A stretch of DNA of 42,760 nt from the NCBI GenBank assembly GCA_030651815.1, contig JAUSBW010000250.1, forward strand, positions 1-42,760, in the 5' to 3' direction. A model generated the notes under the pieces. That model made no database searches. It had not been told where the DNA came from and saw only the letters and a list, made by a program, of their open reading frames with translations. The stretch's first letter is position 1, and each line of letters begins with the position of its first letter. Shown piece after piece: positions 23,667 through 32,927 of the stretch. The position numbers and the translations under genes are program-made. This DNA comes from Methanoregula sp. GTDB lineage: Archaea; Halobacteriota; Methanomicrobia; Methanomicrobiales; Methanospirillaceae.

Positions 23667-24377
23667 TCAGATGATGACGAGTGCAAGTATAGCACAAGCC
23701 CGGGTAATTTCGTTTGCGGCACCAACAACATCACCGTTCACTCCGCCAAACAAACGTTTAGAAACGAGGAGCATGATTGTCGGGCAGAAGACTGCTGCCA
23801 TGACGGCACCGATCAATTTGAAAGGAGCAATCGGAATGAAGAGAATTGGCGCACACAAGAGTGCGGCAATGAGTGGGAAATGGGGTTGTGAGAACTGGTG
23901 GAGATAACTGTGAATGCCCTGCCGGAATGGCGTGCCATATGCTGTAAGTACGGTCATTGAAAATTTTGCACAGACTTCTCCAATGATAATGGCAAATACC
24001 AGAGAAGTTGATGCCTGTAATCCGGCAAACAGGAGAAGTGTAATTACGATCCCTGCAGCAACACCCCCCGCGCCAATATAACGATCGGTGAGCGCCGTTA
24101 TCCGCTTCTCGCGGTCACCGTGTGCCATTAGTCCATCACCGAAATCCAGCAGTCCGTCAAAATGATGGGCACCGGATATCAACATGATCAGTGCAATGGC
24201 AACCGCTGCTGCAATCGTATGGTCAGCAATAAAAAAAACCGGGAGTGCAACAAGTGCCCCGATGACATAACCTGCAACCGGGTAGAGATATGAATGTCGG
24301 GCAAACGGTTCAAGATCCTGCGCTTTACCGAGCGGTAGAATTGTGGTAAACTGCAGGAGGGATTTGAGAATTTTCAT
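23667..24377 (-). CDS. cobS: Cobalamin synthase (adenosylcobinamide-GDP ribazoletransferase)
   Basis: A 236-residue integral membrane enzyme joining adenosylcobinamide-GDP to alpha-ribazole (phosphate), the last major step of cobamide assembly. The N-terminal FTTILPLG, the catalytic acidic motif GAHHFDGLLDFGDGLMAHGDREKRIT and later TAYGTPFRQG are hallmarks. Hydrophobic helices follow. The ATG overlaps the stop of the upstream cobZ-like gene in an ATGA, so the two are translationally coupled. Start 24377 chosen on this overlap. Confidence 0.95.
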   Translation of the reverse strand: MKILKSLLQFTTILPLGKAQDLEPFARHSYLYPVAGYVIGALVALPVFFIADHTIAAAVAIALIMLISGAHHFDGLLDFGDGLMAHGDREKRITALTDRYIGAGGVAAGIVITLLLFAGLQASTSLVFAIIIGEVCAKFSMTVLTAYGTPFRQGIHSYLHQFSQPHFPLIAALLCAPILFIPIAPFKLIGAVMAAVFCPTIMLLVSKRLFGGVNGDVVGAANEITRACAILALVII

Positions 24378-24808
24378 ACGCATTCGCTGTAGAGTCTGGA
24401 TGTGCAACCTGCAATCAACCCGGCGATCGCGTCATCGAGAAACGGTCCGAGCTTTGCGAGGATCCCCGGTTTCTTCTGATCATACCGGGTGAATTCAAAC
24501 CGTGCATAGGTGCCCCCGATACATTCTGCGATCGCCATACCGATGATTTCATCGCTCAACAGAAAGACCGGGTCATCGGCTATTTCGGAATTTTTTCGTT
24601 TATTGAAAAGTTCATCCTCAAGAAGGATCGCCCCAAGCAGGAGCGATGAGACATTGGGATCTGTTAAATATTTCTTGATTTTGCGCATGATCTCCTCTGC
24701 CGCCTCTTCCTCCGGCATGCCGTGGGATACGTAGAGTCCCATGGCAGCATCGACAATATCTTCAAGCGTGATGCCGTTATCGCGCAACCGCTGTTCAATT
24801 TCAAACAT
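24374..24808 (-). CDS. cobZ: CobZ-type alpha-ribazole phosphatase (PgpA-like)
   Basis: A 144-residue protein with the fold of phosphatidylglycerophosphatase A. In Methanosarcina a protein of this family, CobZ, is the archaeal alpha-ribazole-5'-phosphate phosphatase replacing bacterial CobC. Visible segments: SDEIIGMAIAECIGGTYARFEFTRYDQKKPGILAKLGPFLDDAIAGLIAG, with conserved acidic residues for phosphate hydrolysis. Its direct coupling to cobS supports the cobamide role rather than a lipid one. Confidence 0.85.
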   Translation of the reverse strand: MFEIEQRLRDNGITLEDIVDAAMGLYVSHGMPEEEAAEEIMRKIKKYLTDPNVSSLLLGAILLEDELFNKRKNSEIADDPVFLLSDEIIGMAIAECIGGTYARFEFTRYDQKKPGILAKLGPFLDDAIAGLIAGCTSRLYSECV

Positions 24809-24902
24809 ATGAATAAGTGTTGTACCGAATGGACTATTATATCGTTGTGGATTTTTACCGATATCTTAAAACTGGAAAGCATCGACATATGTGTTGATAC
24901 TT

Positions 24903-25913
24903 ATGGGATTCCTCTCGGAAATACCAGATGTCACGTGTAAAAAACCGGTCTTCTGTGCCATTTTAGGAAATACCCTGCTCTCCATAGTGCCGGGAGTGTC
25001 TGGCGCAGGGTCAACTCCTGATAATACCCTGCTCACCCCAATTCTGGATGCGGAGCTCATTGTTCAGGGAGCAATTACGAGCCATCCGATAAAACCAAAC
25101 ACCCCTACCGGCTGTCCTACACCGGCATCGATTACCCGGTCAATGATGGAATTATGCGACCTGCAGCCATTATTCATCAACGCCGGGCTCCGCCACACAC
25201 CGACGGTTACCTGCCTTGATGTGTACGGCGGGATTGGCGAAGATCCCCGCTTCCGCGATGCAGTTCCGCAGGCACTGGCACTATTCGAACAGGGGAAATG
25301 GATTGGAAAATTTCTTTCAGGGTCCAGCGACCTTATCGTACTGGGAGAATGTGTGCCCGGAGGGACAACCACCGCGCTCTGTGTACTGCGTGCACTCGGG
25401 TATGAGGCATCGGTGAGCAGCAGTTTTGTCGATAATCCGGTCTCTCAGAAAGAAGAGATCTGCCGGATGGCGCTTGCACGTATCCGGGCAGACCATGTCA
25501 CCGCGCCATTGGATGTAGTAAAATATACAGGAGATCCGATGATGCCTGTTGCGGCCGGCATTTCCAGCACCTATACCGGGCACCTTCTCCTTGCCGGAGG
25601 CACCCAGATGCTTGCGGTGAGTGCAATAATCAAAGCAATGGGATTTTCTCTCCCCTCTGTGGTCACAACATCCTACGTGCGGGACGATCCATCGGCCAAT
25701 GTCGGGCAGATCGCCCGGCAGATTGGGGTAAAAATCTTCTATGTTGACCCGGGTTTTGGGGACCTCGGGCATGCTGGCCTTGCAAGGTATTGCATCGGAG
25801 AAGTAAAGGAAGGAATGGGGGCAGGTGGAGCGATGTGTCTTGCCCATCTCCTTGGGCACTCGCCCGAAAAGATACGGGCAAAAATCCTGAGTACAGTGAG
25901 TGACTACAGCTGA
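24903..25913 (+). CDS. CobT-like nicotinate-nucleotide phosphoribosyltransferase (TIGR00303/UPF0284)
   Basis: A 336-residue archaeal CobT-like protein, expected to activate the lower-ligand base to its alpha-ribotide for cobamide synthesis. The Gly-rich GVSGAGSTPDNT near the N-terminus, GECVPGGTTTALCVLRALGY, and GGTQMLAVSA resemble the CobT nucleotide-binding segments. Divergent from cobZ-cobS with about 95 bases between starts, so the three genes form one cobamide locus. ATG 24903 preferred over GTG 24891. Confidence 0.85.
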   Translation: MGFLSEIPDVTCKKPVFCAILGNTLLSIVPGVSGAGSTPDNTLLTPILDAELIVQGAITSHPIKPNTPTGCPTPASITRSMMELCDLQPLFINAGLRHTPTVTCLDVYGGIGEDPRFRDAVPQALALFEQGKWIGKFLSGSSDLIVLGECVPGGTTTALCVLRALGYEASVSSSFVDNPVSQKEEICRMALARIRADHVTAPLDVVKYTGDPMMPVAAGISSTYTGHLLLAGGTQMLAVSAIIKAMGFSLPSVVTTSYVRDDPSANVGQIARQIGVKIFYVDPGFGDLGHAGLARYCIGEVKEGMGAGGAMCLAHLLGHSPEKIRAKILSTVSDYS

Positions 25914-25946
25914 ACAGAATTATAGTGCATCAATACAAACCTCAGC

Positions 25947-26513
25947 ATGATGCGTCCAATTTATGTAGTCAATAATTTCGGCCAGTTCAATCACCTCATT
26001 CACCGCGCTTTGCGGGATCTGGAAATCGAGGTGGAACTGGTGCCCAATTCCACTTCCAGAGAACAGGTTGCGGAAGGATGCAGGGGAATCATTCTTGGAG
26101 GAGGCCCGGCCATTGAACGTGCAGGGAACTGCAGCCAGTATCTCGATCTCGGATTGCCGGTGCTGGGAATATGCCTTGGGCTTCATATCATAGCAAAAAA
26201 ATTTAATGGGGATGTAAACCCCGGACGCAGCGGAGGATACGGCCCGGTGGAAGTAGAAATCTGCAACCATGATAATATCCTCGCAGGCTACCCGGGCAAA
26301 GTGAGTGTCTGGGCATCGCATGCCGATGAAGTATCACAATTGCCTGATGGATTTACCCTGCTTGCCCGTTCATCCATCTGCAATAACGAGGCGATTGCCT
26401 TTCTGGATAAACAGATCTACGGGCTCCAGTGGCACCCGGAAGTGAGTCATACATTCGAGGGAAAACGTGTTTTTGAAAATTTCAACCGTATTTGTCTTGA
26501 GAACATCGGATAA
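25947..26513 (+). CDS. guaAA: GMP synthase glutamine amidotransferase subunit A
   Basis: A 188-residue class I glutaminase that supplies ammonia to the separate GMP synthase subunit B, the split form typical of archaea. The triad is Cys76 (LGICLGLH), His163 and Glu165 (WHPEVSH). GGGPAIER is the oxyanion-hole region. It follows the CobT-like gene by 33 bases and may share its transcript. The subunit B gene is not in the window. Confidence 0.95.
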   Translation: MMRPIYVVNNFGQFNHLIHRALRDLEIEVELVPNSTSREQVAEGCRGIILGGGPAIERAGNCSQYLDLGLPVLGICLGLHIIAKKFNGDVNPGRSGGYGPVEVEICNHDNILAGYPGKVSVWASHADEVSQLPDGFTLLARSSICNNEAIAFLDKQIYGLQWHPEVSHTFEGKRVFENFNRICLENIG

Positions 26514-26642
26514 TTCGTCTGGTATTAGTGCTCTCTGGAATTTGAACCGCGCAGGATCTCGCGTTTGAAATCCTGTCCGAAGATAATGTGCGTTTCAAAA
26601 GCTGGCCTCTCTATTTCTCCGAACCATTTCGGTGTTTGTTAA

Positions 26643-26654
26643 TTTTATATATTA
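26643..26654 (+). promoter_or_regulatory. TATA-like promoter before the DUF3821 gene
   Basis: TTTTATATATTA lies about 20 bases before the first ATG of the surface protein gene; transcription would begin almost at the start codon, giving a very short or no leader. Confidence 0.5.
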
Positions 26655-26667
26655 GCAGGAAAGATGG

Positions 26668-27711
26668 ATGAATATGATACGCAAAAACGCAAAATGCTGT
26701 ATTTTGTTGCTATTAGGGATCCTTTTTTTGATAAATCCTGTGTTGGCTGCATTCAACATCATCCGTCCCGGCGAAACGGTTTTTATTGGCGAACAGGGAC
26801 TCGACATAACCCTTGCAATGGAGGGGGATACACAGATTGGATGGTGGGCATCGGGAGCGTCGATTATGGACAGTTCCCCTACAAGCGGTTCTGTCTCCGT
26901 TTCAAATCCTACAAGTTTCTCAATCTCTCGTGGGACGAATACCGGGGTATGGTATCACATTAATCCTTCGGATAAGGCAAACGGTACAGCCTTCAATGTT
27001 GCAGATCCGCAACTGAGTATTATTGTCGAGGATACTACAGTTAATGTCGATGTAACAGACAAATGGGTACCAACGGATGATGAGCTACGGTTCCGCATAG
27101 ACAGCAACCTTGTTCCCATATCCCAGCGTACCGGTGTTACCGCAGTTCCGATTTCGTTCCCCATCACGATAAAAGTCCAGTCACCGGATGGAGCGGTCTA
27201 TACATCACTGATCAGTAAATCAGGAACAAAATCCATAGTCGACTATCCAGTCACAACAACCCCCCAGTATACCGATTCAATCTGGGGCACCAGTTATCGT
27301 GATACCTATCCCCCGGGAACGTATACCATTTGGGCTGAGTGCAATGTGAACAGCATGAAAGACTATTATGATGTTGCGGGTAAGACTATAAGCAGAAAAG
27401 TCAGCCTGCTCAACCAGGATCAGAACCCACTGATAGCGAACAAAGGATATGTGACAAATCCCTCAACACAAATAACCCTTGTTCCAACCACTAAAATAAT
27501 AACAATCGCCACTACCACGGCACCCACAACATTGAAAACACCTCCACCGACTACTGCTGTGCCCACAGTCTTGCCGGAGACAACCGTAGAGACCGTAATG
27601 CCAACAACCTCCCTCCCTACACCAACTCCGACAAAATCCCCCGGGTTTGAGGCATCCATTGTCGTGGTTGCAATGATTATTGGGGTGGTATTCTTATTTA
27701 AGAAACAATAA
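26668..27711 (+). CDS. DUF3821 cell-surface protein with PGF-type C-terminal anchor
   Basis: A 347-residue exported protein. Signal peptide at residues 1-28 (CCILLLLGILFLINPVLAA). The mature part starts FNIIRPGETVFIGEQGLDI, the hallmark of DUF3821, a Methanomicrobiales surface domain. A Thr/Pro-rich stalk (about 270-322) follows. The end KSPGFEASIVVVAMIIGVVFLFKKQ is a PGF motif, hydrophobic helix and basic tail, matching PGF-CTERM proteins thought to be cut by an archaeosortase and lipid-anchored. Likely S-layer-associated. Start 26668 or 26674 (MIRKNAK) both fit. Confidence 0.85.
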   Translation: MNMIRKNAKCCILLLLGILFLINPVLAAFNIIRPGETVFIGEQGLDITLAMEGDTQIGWWASGASIMDSSPTSGSVSVSNPTSFSISRGTNTGVWYHINPSDKANGTAFNVADPQLSIIVEDTTVNVDVTDKWVPTDDELRFRIDSNLVPISQRTGVTAVPISFPITIKVQSPDGAVYTSLISKSGTKSIVDYPVTTTPQYTDSIWGTSYRDTYPPGTYTIWAECNVNSMKDYYDVAGKTISRKVSLLNQDQNPLIANKGYVTNPSTQITLVPTTKIITIATTTAPTTLKTPPPTTAVPTVLPETTVETVMPTTSLPTPTPTKSPGFEASIVVVAMIIGVVFLFKKQ

Positions 27712-27736
27712 AACTCCCTTTTTTGCCGTCGCAACC

Positions 27737-27746
27737 TTTTATTAAC
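27737..27746 (+). promoter_or_regulatory. TATA-like element before the nitroreductase gene
   Basis: TTTTATTAAC lies about 26 bases before ATG 27767, the spacing of a leaderless archaeal transcript; no SD precedes the ATG. Confidence 0.4.
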
Positions 27747-27766
27747 TTACTTTCCCATTCCGGTGT

Positions 27767-28273
27767 ATGAACGTTGTAACCACCGTGATAAAATCCCGTC
27801 ATAGTGTACGGAAATTCAAACCTGATATTGTCAGTGATATTGTAATAAAAGACGTACTCGAGTGCGCTGCGCTTGCACCGACAGCAATGAATATCCAACC
27901 TTGGTTGTTTGGTGTTATTAAAAATAAAGAAACTCTGCAAAAAATCGCAGGATTTACAGAGTACGGGAAATTCATTGCCGAATGTGCAGTGTGCTTTGCA
28001 ATATTTGGCGAAAAGAAAGAGACCTACTATCTTGAGGATTGTTGTGCTGCAACTGAGAACCTGATTCTGGCGCTGCAGGCACACGGGGTCACATCCTGCT
28101 GGGTGGCAGGAGAGAAAAAACCGTACGGAGAATCTGTCAGGAAGTGTCTTTCTGTACCGGAAAATTTCACGTTAGTATCTCTCATTGCAGCCGGGAATCC
28201 AGCCGAGATTTCGATTGCCCGGAAAAAAGAGGTGAAAAAGATTGTTTTTTATGAAAAGTTTATACCTGAATAA
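27767..28273 (+). CDS. Nitroreductase family protein
   Basis: A 168-residue FMN enzyme of the nitroreductase fold. VIKSRHSVRKFKPDIV at the N-terminus binds the FMN phosphate, followed by AALAPTAMNIQPWLFGVI and the later GVTSCWVAGEKKPYGESVRKCLSVPENFTLVSLIAAGNP. Homodimeric flavoprotein; the natural substrate is unknown. A T-rich stretch at 28271-28292 can terminate transcription. Confidence 0.92.
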   Translation: MNVVTTVIKSRHSVRKFKPDIVSDIVIKDVLECAALAPTAMNIQPWLFGVIKNKETLQKIAGFTEYGKFIAECAVCFAIFGEKKETYYLEDCCAATENLILALQAHGVTSCWVAGEKKPYGESVRKCLSVPENFTLVSLIAAGNPAEISIARKKEVKKIVFYEKFIPE

Positions 28274-28399
28274 TTTTTTTGTTTTTTGATTTTATGCCGT
28301 AATATTTCATTATCTCCTATTGAGGTGTACTGATAACCAGTTCATATGGGATCCTCATCGCGGGAATTATTAAGCATCAGGCCAATCACATCATTGATC

Positions 28400-29686
28400 A
28401 TGAAAAAAGCGGTTCTGCAGGTAGCACTGGATCTTCTTGAATTAAAACGGGCATTGCAGATCGCACAGGAAGCCGTTGACGGCGGTGCAGACTGGATTGA
28501 GGTGGGAACCCCCCTCATAAAAAGCGAAGGTATGTCTGCCATCCGATCGATGAGGGAGCGTTTTCCCGACTCGGTGATTGTTGCGGATATGAAAGTTGCC
28601 GATACCGGCACGCTTGAAGTGGAGATGGCTGCAAAGGCGGGTGCCAATATTGTATGTGTGCTGGCAGATGCAGACGATGCAGTTATAGAAGAGGCAGTCC
28701 GTGCTGCCCGGTTGTATGGAATCCGGATTATGGCGGATCTGATTAATGTCAAAGATCCGGTATCCCATGCCTGTCACGTCGAATCACTTGGAATTGATAT
28801 TATCTGTGCCCATGTTGGCATAGACCAGCAGATGACCGGCAGGAATTCAATTGAACTCCTCTCCACTCTGTCAGGCAAAGTCCACGTTACTCTTGCAGTC
28901 GCAGGCGGAATCGATGATGAGAGTGCCGGAGAAGCGGTGCGATGCGGGGCAGATATTGTCATTGTAGGTGGGGGAATTGTTCGTTCTGCAGATGTTACCG
29001 GTTCAACAAAAAAGATTCGTGCAGCAATGGACCACCCCTCAATCAAATCGATGGAAAAAAAATCCGCTGATGAAGAGATACGCTCCCTTTTAATGCAGGT
29101 GTCTGCTCCCAACATCACGGATGCCATGCATCGTAAAGGGGCGATGACGGGGATTTTTTCCATCTGTGGCAACGTGAAGATGGTGGGACGAGCTGTGACC
29201 GTACAGACGTTTGCCGGTGATTGGGCAAAACCTGTGGAAGCCATTGACGTTGCCCGAAAAGAAGACGTGATCGTGATCAACAACAGTGGGGGGATACATG
29301 TTGCCCCGTGGGGAGAACTGGCTACCTTAAGCTGTGTGAAAAAAGGCATCTCTGGTGTAGTTATCGATGGAGCCGTGCGGGATGTTGATGATATACGGGC
29401 AATGAATTTTCCCCTTTTTGCAAAAGCAATCGTGCCGAATGCAGGAGAACCCAAAGGATTTGGAGAGATCAACGCAGAAATTCAGTGTGCAGGACAGTTT
29501 GTGAACCCGGGTGACTGGATTGTTGGTGATGAAAGTGGCGTTGTAGTAATTCCTGCAAAGCGCGCTTATGAAGTGGCACGCAGGGCACTGGAAGTCAGGA
29601 AGGATGAAGAGCGGATACGCGAAGAGATCCGCAGAGGAAGTACTCTTTCTCAAATAGCAGAATTAATAAAATGGGAAAAGCGGTGA
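28400..29686 (+). CDS. Bifunctional hexulose-6-phosphate synthase / RraA-like protein
   Basis: A 428-residue fusion. Residues 1-about 215 are 3-hexulose-6-phosphate synthase (LQVALDLLELKRALQIA, VEVGTPL-like IEVGTPLIKSEG, and the active-site DMKVADTG), an orotidine-phosphate-decarboxylase fold that in archaea makes ribulose 5-phosphate from hexulose phosphate for pentose supply. Residues about 230-425 resemble RraA/HMG aldolase (NITDAMHRKG, AVTVQTFAGDW, GAVRDVDDIRAMNFPLFAK, GDESGVVVIP). This fusion is known in methanogens; the RraA-part activity there is unsettled. ATG 28400 is chosen because the family starts directly before LQVALDLL; ATG 28346 is possible. Confidence 0.9.
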   Translation: MKKAVLQVALDLLELKRALQIAQEAVDGGADWIEVGTPLIKSEGMSAIRSMRERFPDSVIVADMKVADTGTLEVEMAAKAGANIVCVLADADDAVIEEAVRAARLYGIRIMADLINVKDPVSHACHVESLGIDIICAHVGIDQQMTGRNSIELLSTLSGKVHVTLAVAGGIDDESAGEAVRCGADIVIVGGGIVRSADVTGSTKKIRAAMDHPSIKSMEKKSADEEIRSLLMQVSAPNITDAMHRKGAMTGIFSICGNVKMVGRAVTVQTFAGDWAKPVEAIDVARKEDVIVINNSGGIHVAPWGELATLSCVKKGISGVVIDGAVRDVDDIRAMNFPLFAKAIVPNAGEPKGFGEINAEIQCAGQFVNPGDWIVGDESGVVVIPAKRAYEVARRALEVRKDEERIREEIRRGSTLSQIAELIKWEKR

Positions 29687-29693
29687 TGCAGTT

Positions 29694-30128
29694 TTAGTGG
29701 AACACGCTTCGTTCCAGAAGAGTTGCACCAGAATTTTGGATCTTTTTTATGGCATCTTCAACCAGATCGACACGAAGGATGAGTACTGCACCTTCTTTTC
29801 CGGAATAGGCATAGGAATACTCGATATTTATCCCCGAATCCCCCAGAATTTTTGCCACTTCATAGAGACCACCGGGTTGATCTTTCATACGCACTGCAAT
29901 CACATCGGTAAATGCGATATTAAATCCCATTGATAACAGTTTGTCATGGGCTTTTTCCGGGTGATCCACCAGTGCTCTCACTACACCAAAACCATTTGCC
30001 TCCGCAATGCTGAAAGCAAGGATATTGATCTTCTCTTCTCCCAGTGCATGAGCGATAGCTGCAAGCCTGCCCGGGCGGTTTTCAGAGAATATTGAAATCT
30101 GCCTGATCACATATTTTTTTGTGTCCAT
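29694..30128 (-). CDS. Tandem ACT-domain regulatory protein
   Basis: A 144-residue protein with two ACT domains: residues about 5-70 (RQISIFSENRPGRLAAIAHALGEEKINILAFSIAEA) and 73-140 (VIAVRMKDQPGGLYEVAKILGDSGINIEYSYAYSGK). Such COG4747 proteins are typically encoded beside phenylacetate-CoA ligase genes, as here, and probably sense an amino acid, perhaps aromatic. It starts one base after the stop of the second ligase, so it is the last gene of the operon. Confidence 0.9.
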   Translation of the reverse strand: MDTKKYVIRQISIFSENRPGRLAAIAHALGEEKINILAFSIAEANGFGVVRALVDHPEKAHDKLLSMGFNIAFTDVIAVRMKDQPGGLYEVAKILGDSGINIEYSYAYSGKEGAVLILRVDLVEDAIKKIQNSGATLLERSVFH

Positions 30129-31433
30129 TTACATCAACCTCTTATCGATTACCTTCTTTGATTTACCTTCAAATCTTGGCAATGAACCCGGTTCGACCAA
30201 TTCGACATCCACATTCACATTCAAAGAATTCTTAAGCCGGTGTTCAACCTTCTGCCGAATCTTCATAATATCATTAATTTTGTCACTGAATGACTCCTTG
30301 TTCAATTCGACGCGAACAAGCATGTCATCAAGGGCCCCTTTTCGTTCAACCACGATCTGGAAATGCTCTCCCACCTCAGGGATTGCCATCAGTGCGTACT
30401 CGATATGTGATGGGAAGACGTTGATGCCCCTTATAATCAGCATATCATCAACCCTGCCCTGAATCCGCTGTATTCTGGGGTGAGTTCTTCCACAGGCACA
30501 AATACCTTCCTCCATTGTTGTAATATCCCCGATGCGGTACCGTATCATGGGGAGAGCTTCTTTTTGCAGGACCGTGATGGTGAGTTCACCCTTTTCACCT
30601 GCTTCAAGTGATTCACCGGTCTTGGGATCGATAATCTCTACCAGTGCGATATCCGACCAGATGTGGAACCCTTTTTGTTCCGCACATTCAGTAAACATCG
30701 GGCCGGAAAGTTCGCTGGTGCCATAGATATCATATGCCCTGATACCCAGCCAATCCTGGATACGGTTGCGCATTCCCTCAGTCCATGGCTCAGCACCCAG
30801 AATTCCGGTACGCAGCTGGGTATCTTTTTTGATATTAACTCCCATCTTCTCTGCTACTTCTCCGATATGGAGGAGATAGGAGGGTGTGCAGGCAATGGCC
30901 GTTGCTCCAAGATCCTGCATCAATTCAATCTGACGTTCCGTGTTCCCCACACTGGCAGGAAGGACCGTTGCCCCAATGCGCTCGGCGCCATAGTGCATCC
31001 CGAGTCCTCCGGTGAACAGACCGTACCCATAACTCACCTGAATTACATCCCCTCTGCCCAGTCCCAGCGAGGTAAGTCCACGGGCCAGTGAGGTTGTCCA
31101 GTTGTTTAAATCGTTTTGCGTATAGCCAACAACAGTTGGTTTTCCTGTGGTTCCCGAAGACACATGATAGCGGACGAGTTCGTCTTTGGTTGCAGTGAAG
31201 ATCTTATCCGGGTAATTGTCCCTCAAATCCCGCTTGAACATGAACGGGAGTTTATGCACATCAGAAAGTTTGCAGATGTCATCCGGGTGGACTTTCTGTT
31301 CTTTCATCCGGTCATGGTAAAACGGAGAGAAACTGTACAATCGGTACACCAGACTTTTTAGCAGCTTGTACTGCATGCGCTGGAGTTCTTCTTTGGGCAT
31401 TTCTTCAATTCGTGGATCCCAACACTTCATCAA
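30129..31433 (-). CDS. paaK: Phenylacetate-CoA ligase family enzyme, paralogue 2
   Basis: A 434-residue adenylate-forming enzyme. YHVSSGTTGKPTVVGYT is the phosphate-binding loop, YDIYGTSELSGPMF the adenine loop, and the C-terminal lid domain begins near GRVDDMLIIRGINVFPSHIE. It should activate an arylacetate to its CoA thioester with ATP. In methanogens this feeds aryl-CoA to indolepyruvate ferredoxin oxidoreductase for aromatic amino acid synthesis; that role is inferred. The ATG overlaps the stop of paralogue 1 (ATGA). About half identical to paralogue 1 by eye. Confidence 0.93.
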   Translation of the reverse strand: MMKCWDPRIEEMPKEELQRMQYKLLKSLVYRLYSFSPFYHDRMKEQKVHPDDICKLSDVHKLPFMFKRDLRDNYPDKIFTATKDELVRYHVSSGTTGKPTVVGYTQNDLNNWTTSLARGLTSLGLGRGDVIQVSYGYGLFTGGLGMHYGAERIGATVLPASVGNTERQIELMQDLGATAIACTPSYLLHIGEVAEKMGVNIKKDTQLRTGILGAEPWTEGMRNRIQDWLGIRAYDIYGTSELSGPMFTECAEQKGFHIWSDIALVEIIDPKTGESLEAGEKGELTITVLQKEALPMIRYRIGDITTMEEGICACGRTHPRIQRIQGRVDDMLIIRGINVFPSHIEYALMAIPEVGEHFQIVVERKGALDDMLVRVELNKESFSDKINDIMKIRQKVEHRLKNSLNVNVDVELVEPGSLPRFEGKSKKVIDKRLM

Positions 31434-32719
31434 ATCTCCTCCCTTCTGTCTATCACTCTTTTTGCCTTTCCTTCAAAACGGGGTAATGATCCCGGCTCAA
31501 CAAGCCTGACCGTTGTTCGCAGCTCCAGAGCATCGCGGAGTTCTTTTCCCACTTTTTTCTGGATCCTTGCCAGATCCGTGAGTTCGCCACTGAAAAAGGC
31601 CCGGTTAATCTCAACTTCGACAGTCATTTCATCCAGATGATTAATTCTGTCGATATATACCATAAACTGATTGCCGACTTCAGGGATTTTGAGGAGCACG
31701 TGTTCTATCTGGGAGGGAAAGACATTGATGCCACGGATGACCAGCATATCATCGCATCTTCCCGTGATTCTGGTGATCTTCTTTGCTCTTTTACAAAGGC
31801 AGCCATCTTCCATCAGCATCGTGACATCTCCGGTGCGGTATCGCAGCAGCGGCATGGCTTCTTTGACCAGTGGAGTTACTACCAACTCCCCCCGTTCTCC
31901 ATCTGAAACACGTTCACCGGTATTTGGATCTATGATCTCAACCAGATAAGAATCATGCCAGATATGGAGTCCCTCGCGTTCCCTGCATTCAAATGCAACG
32001 CCCGGTCCAAAGAGCTCGCTCAGGCCGTATGAATCGTACGCTGTTACGCCAAGTCTTTTTTCAAGGGTGTGCCGTACACTTTCCGACCATGGTTCAGCCC
32101 CGAAAATTCCTGTTTTGAGACTATCGAGAGATTCGCCCATTTCTTCTGCAACCTCTGAAAGATGCATTGCATAACTGGGTGTGCAGTGGATTGTTGTCAC
32201 GCCAAAATCCCTGATCATCTCGATCTGGCGTTTGGTATTACCTGTGGAGCCGGGGATGACTGTCATCCCGATTTTTTCTGCACCATAGTGGAAACCAAGC
32301 CCCCCGGTAAACATGCCATAATTGACCATGTTCTGGAAGATATCCTCCTTTCCAACACCAATCATGGTCATATTGCGTGCAATCAGGTCTGCCCAGACGT
32401 CAAGGTCTTTTTTGGTATACCCCACGACCGTGGGTTTTCCTGTTGTTCCCGATGTTGTATGGATGCGGACTATCTCCTTTAAAGGAACTGCAAAGAACCC
32501 GAAAGGGTATCCCTCCCGAAGATCCTGCTTTTTGGTAAATGGTATTTTCCGGATGTCATCCAGTGTTTTTATCGAAGATGCAGTTATTCCTGCATCAGAG
32601 AGACGTTTTTTAAAAAAACCAACTTTTTGTGCCTGGGCTATCGTTTTTTTTAAACGTTTGAGCTGAAGTGCCTGCAAATCATCAGTTTTCAGGGTTTCAA
32701 TCTTCTTATCCCAGAACAT
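31430..32719 (-). CDS. paaK: Phenylacetate-CoA ligase family enzyme, paralogue 1
   Basis: A 429-residue adenylate-forming enzyme. IHTTSGTTGKPTVVGYT is the P-loop, YDSYGLSELFGPGV the A5 motif, and GRCDDMLVIRGINVFPSQIE the lid. Two cysteines (CLCKRAKK) replace the CxCGRTHP set of many members. First gene of the operon with paralogue 2 and the ACT protein. AGAGGT lies before the ATG. Confidence 0.93.
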   Translation of the reverse strand: MFWDKKIETLKTDDLQALQLKRLKKTIAQAQKVGFFKKRLSDAGITASSIKTLDDIRKIPFTKKQDLREGYPFGFFAVPLKEIVRIHTTSGTTGKPTVVGYTKKDLDVWADLIARNMTMIGVGKEDIFQNMVNYGMFTGGLGFHYGAEKIGMTVIPGSTGNTKRQIEMIRDFGVTTIHCTPSYAMHLSEVAEEMGESLDSLKTGIFGAEPWSESVRHTLEKRLGVTAYDSYGLSELFGPGVAFECREREGLHIWHDSYLVEIIDPNTGERVSDGERGELVVTPLVKEAMPLLRYRTGDVTMLMEDGCLCKRAKKITRITGRCDDMLVIRGINVFPSQIEHVLLKIPEVGNQFMVYIDRINHLDEMTVEVEINRAFFSGELTDLARIQKKVGKELRDALELRTTVRLVEPGSLPRFEGKAKRVIDRREEI

Positions 32720-32750
32720 CTGCGACCTCTGTTATGCTATAGTATGACAA

Positions 32751-32760
32751 ATTTATATAT
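32751..32760 (-). promoter_or_regulatory. TATA box of the paaK operon
   Basis: ATATATAAAT on the minus strand about 32 bases before the ATG of paralogue 1; a transcript would start near 32730 and carry only a short leader with AGAGGT. Confidence 0.55.
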
Positions 32761-32927
32761 GTCGTGGCTACGGTTTATATCCACCGAAATTTTTTAGAAT
32801 TGCTGTAATGCATGGGACAACTCGTTCTGAAAAATTTTCGTCAAACTTTTAGAAAAGGTATAACGATGATTTAATCTGTGGAAATGTGGTAGTAATTATC
32901 TGAATTGTACTGTTTCATACGGGGTTT

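Noticed and set aside
26535-26600. tRNA-like T-arm words (TTTGAAATCCTG and its reverse partner)
   Set aside because: No acceptor stem, D arm or anticodon arm could be paired; the apparent T-arm stems do not match.
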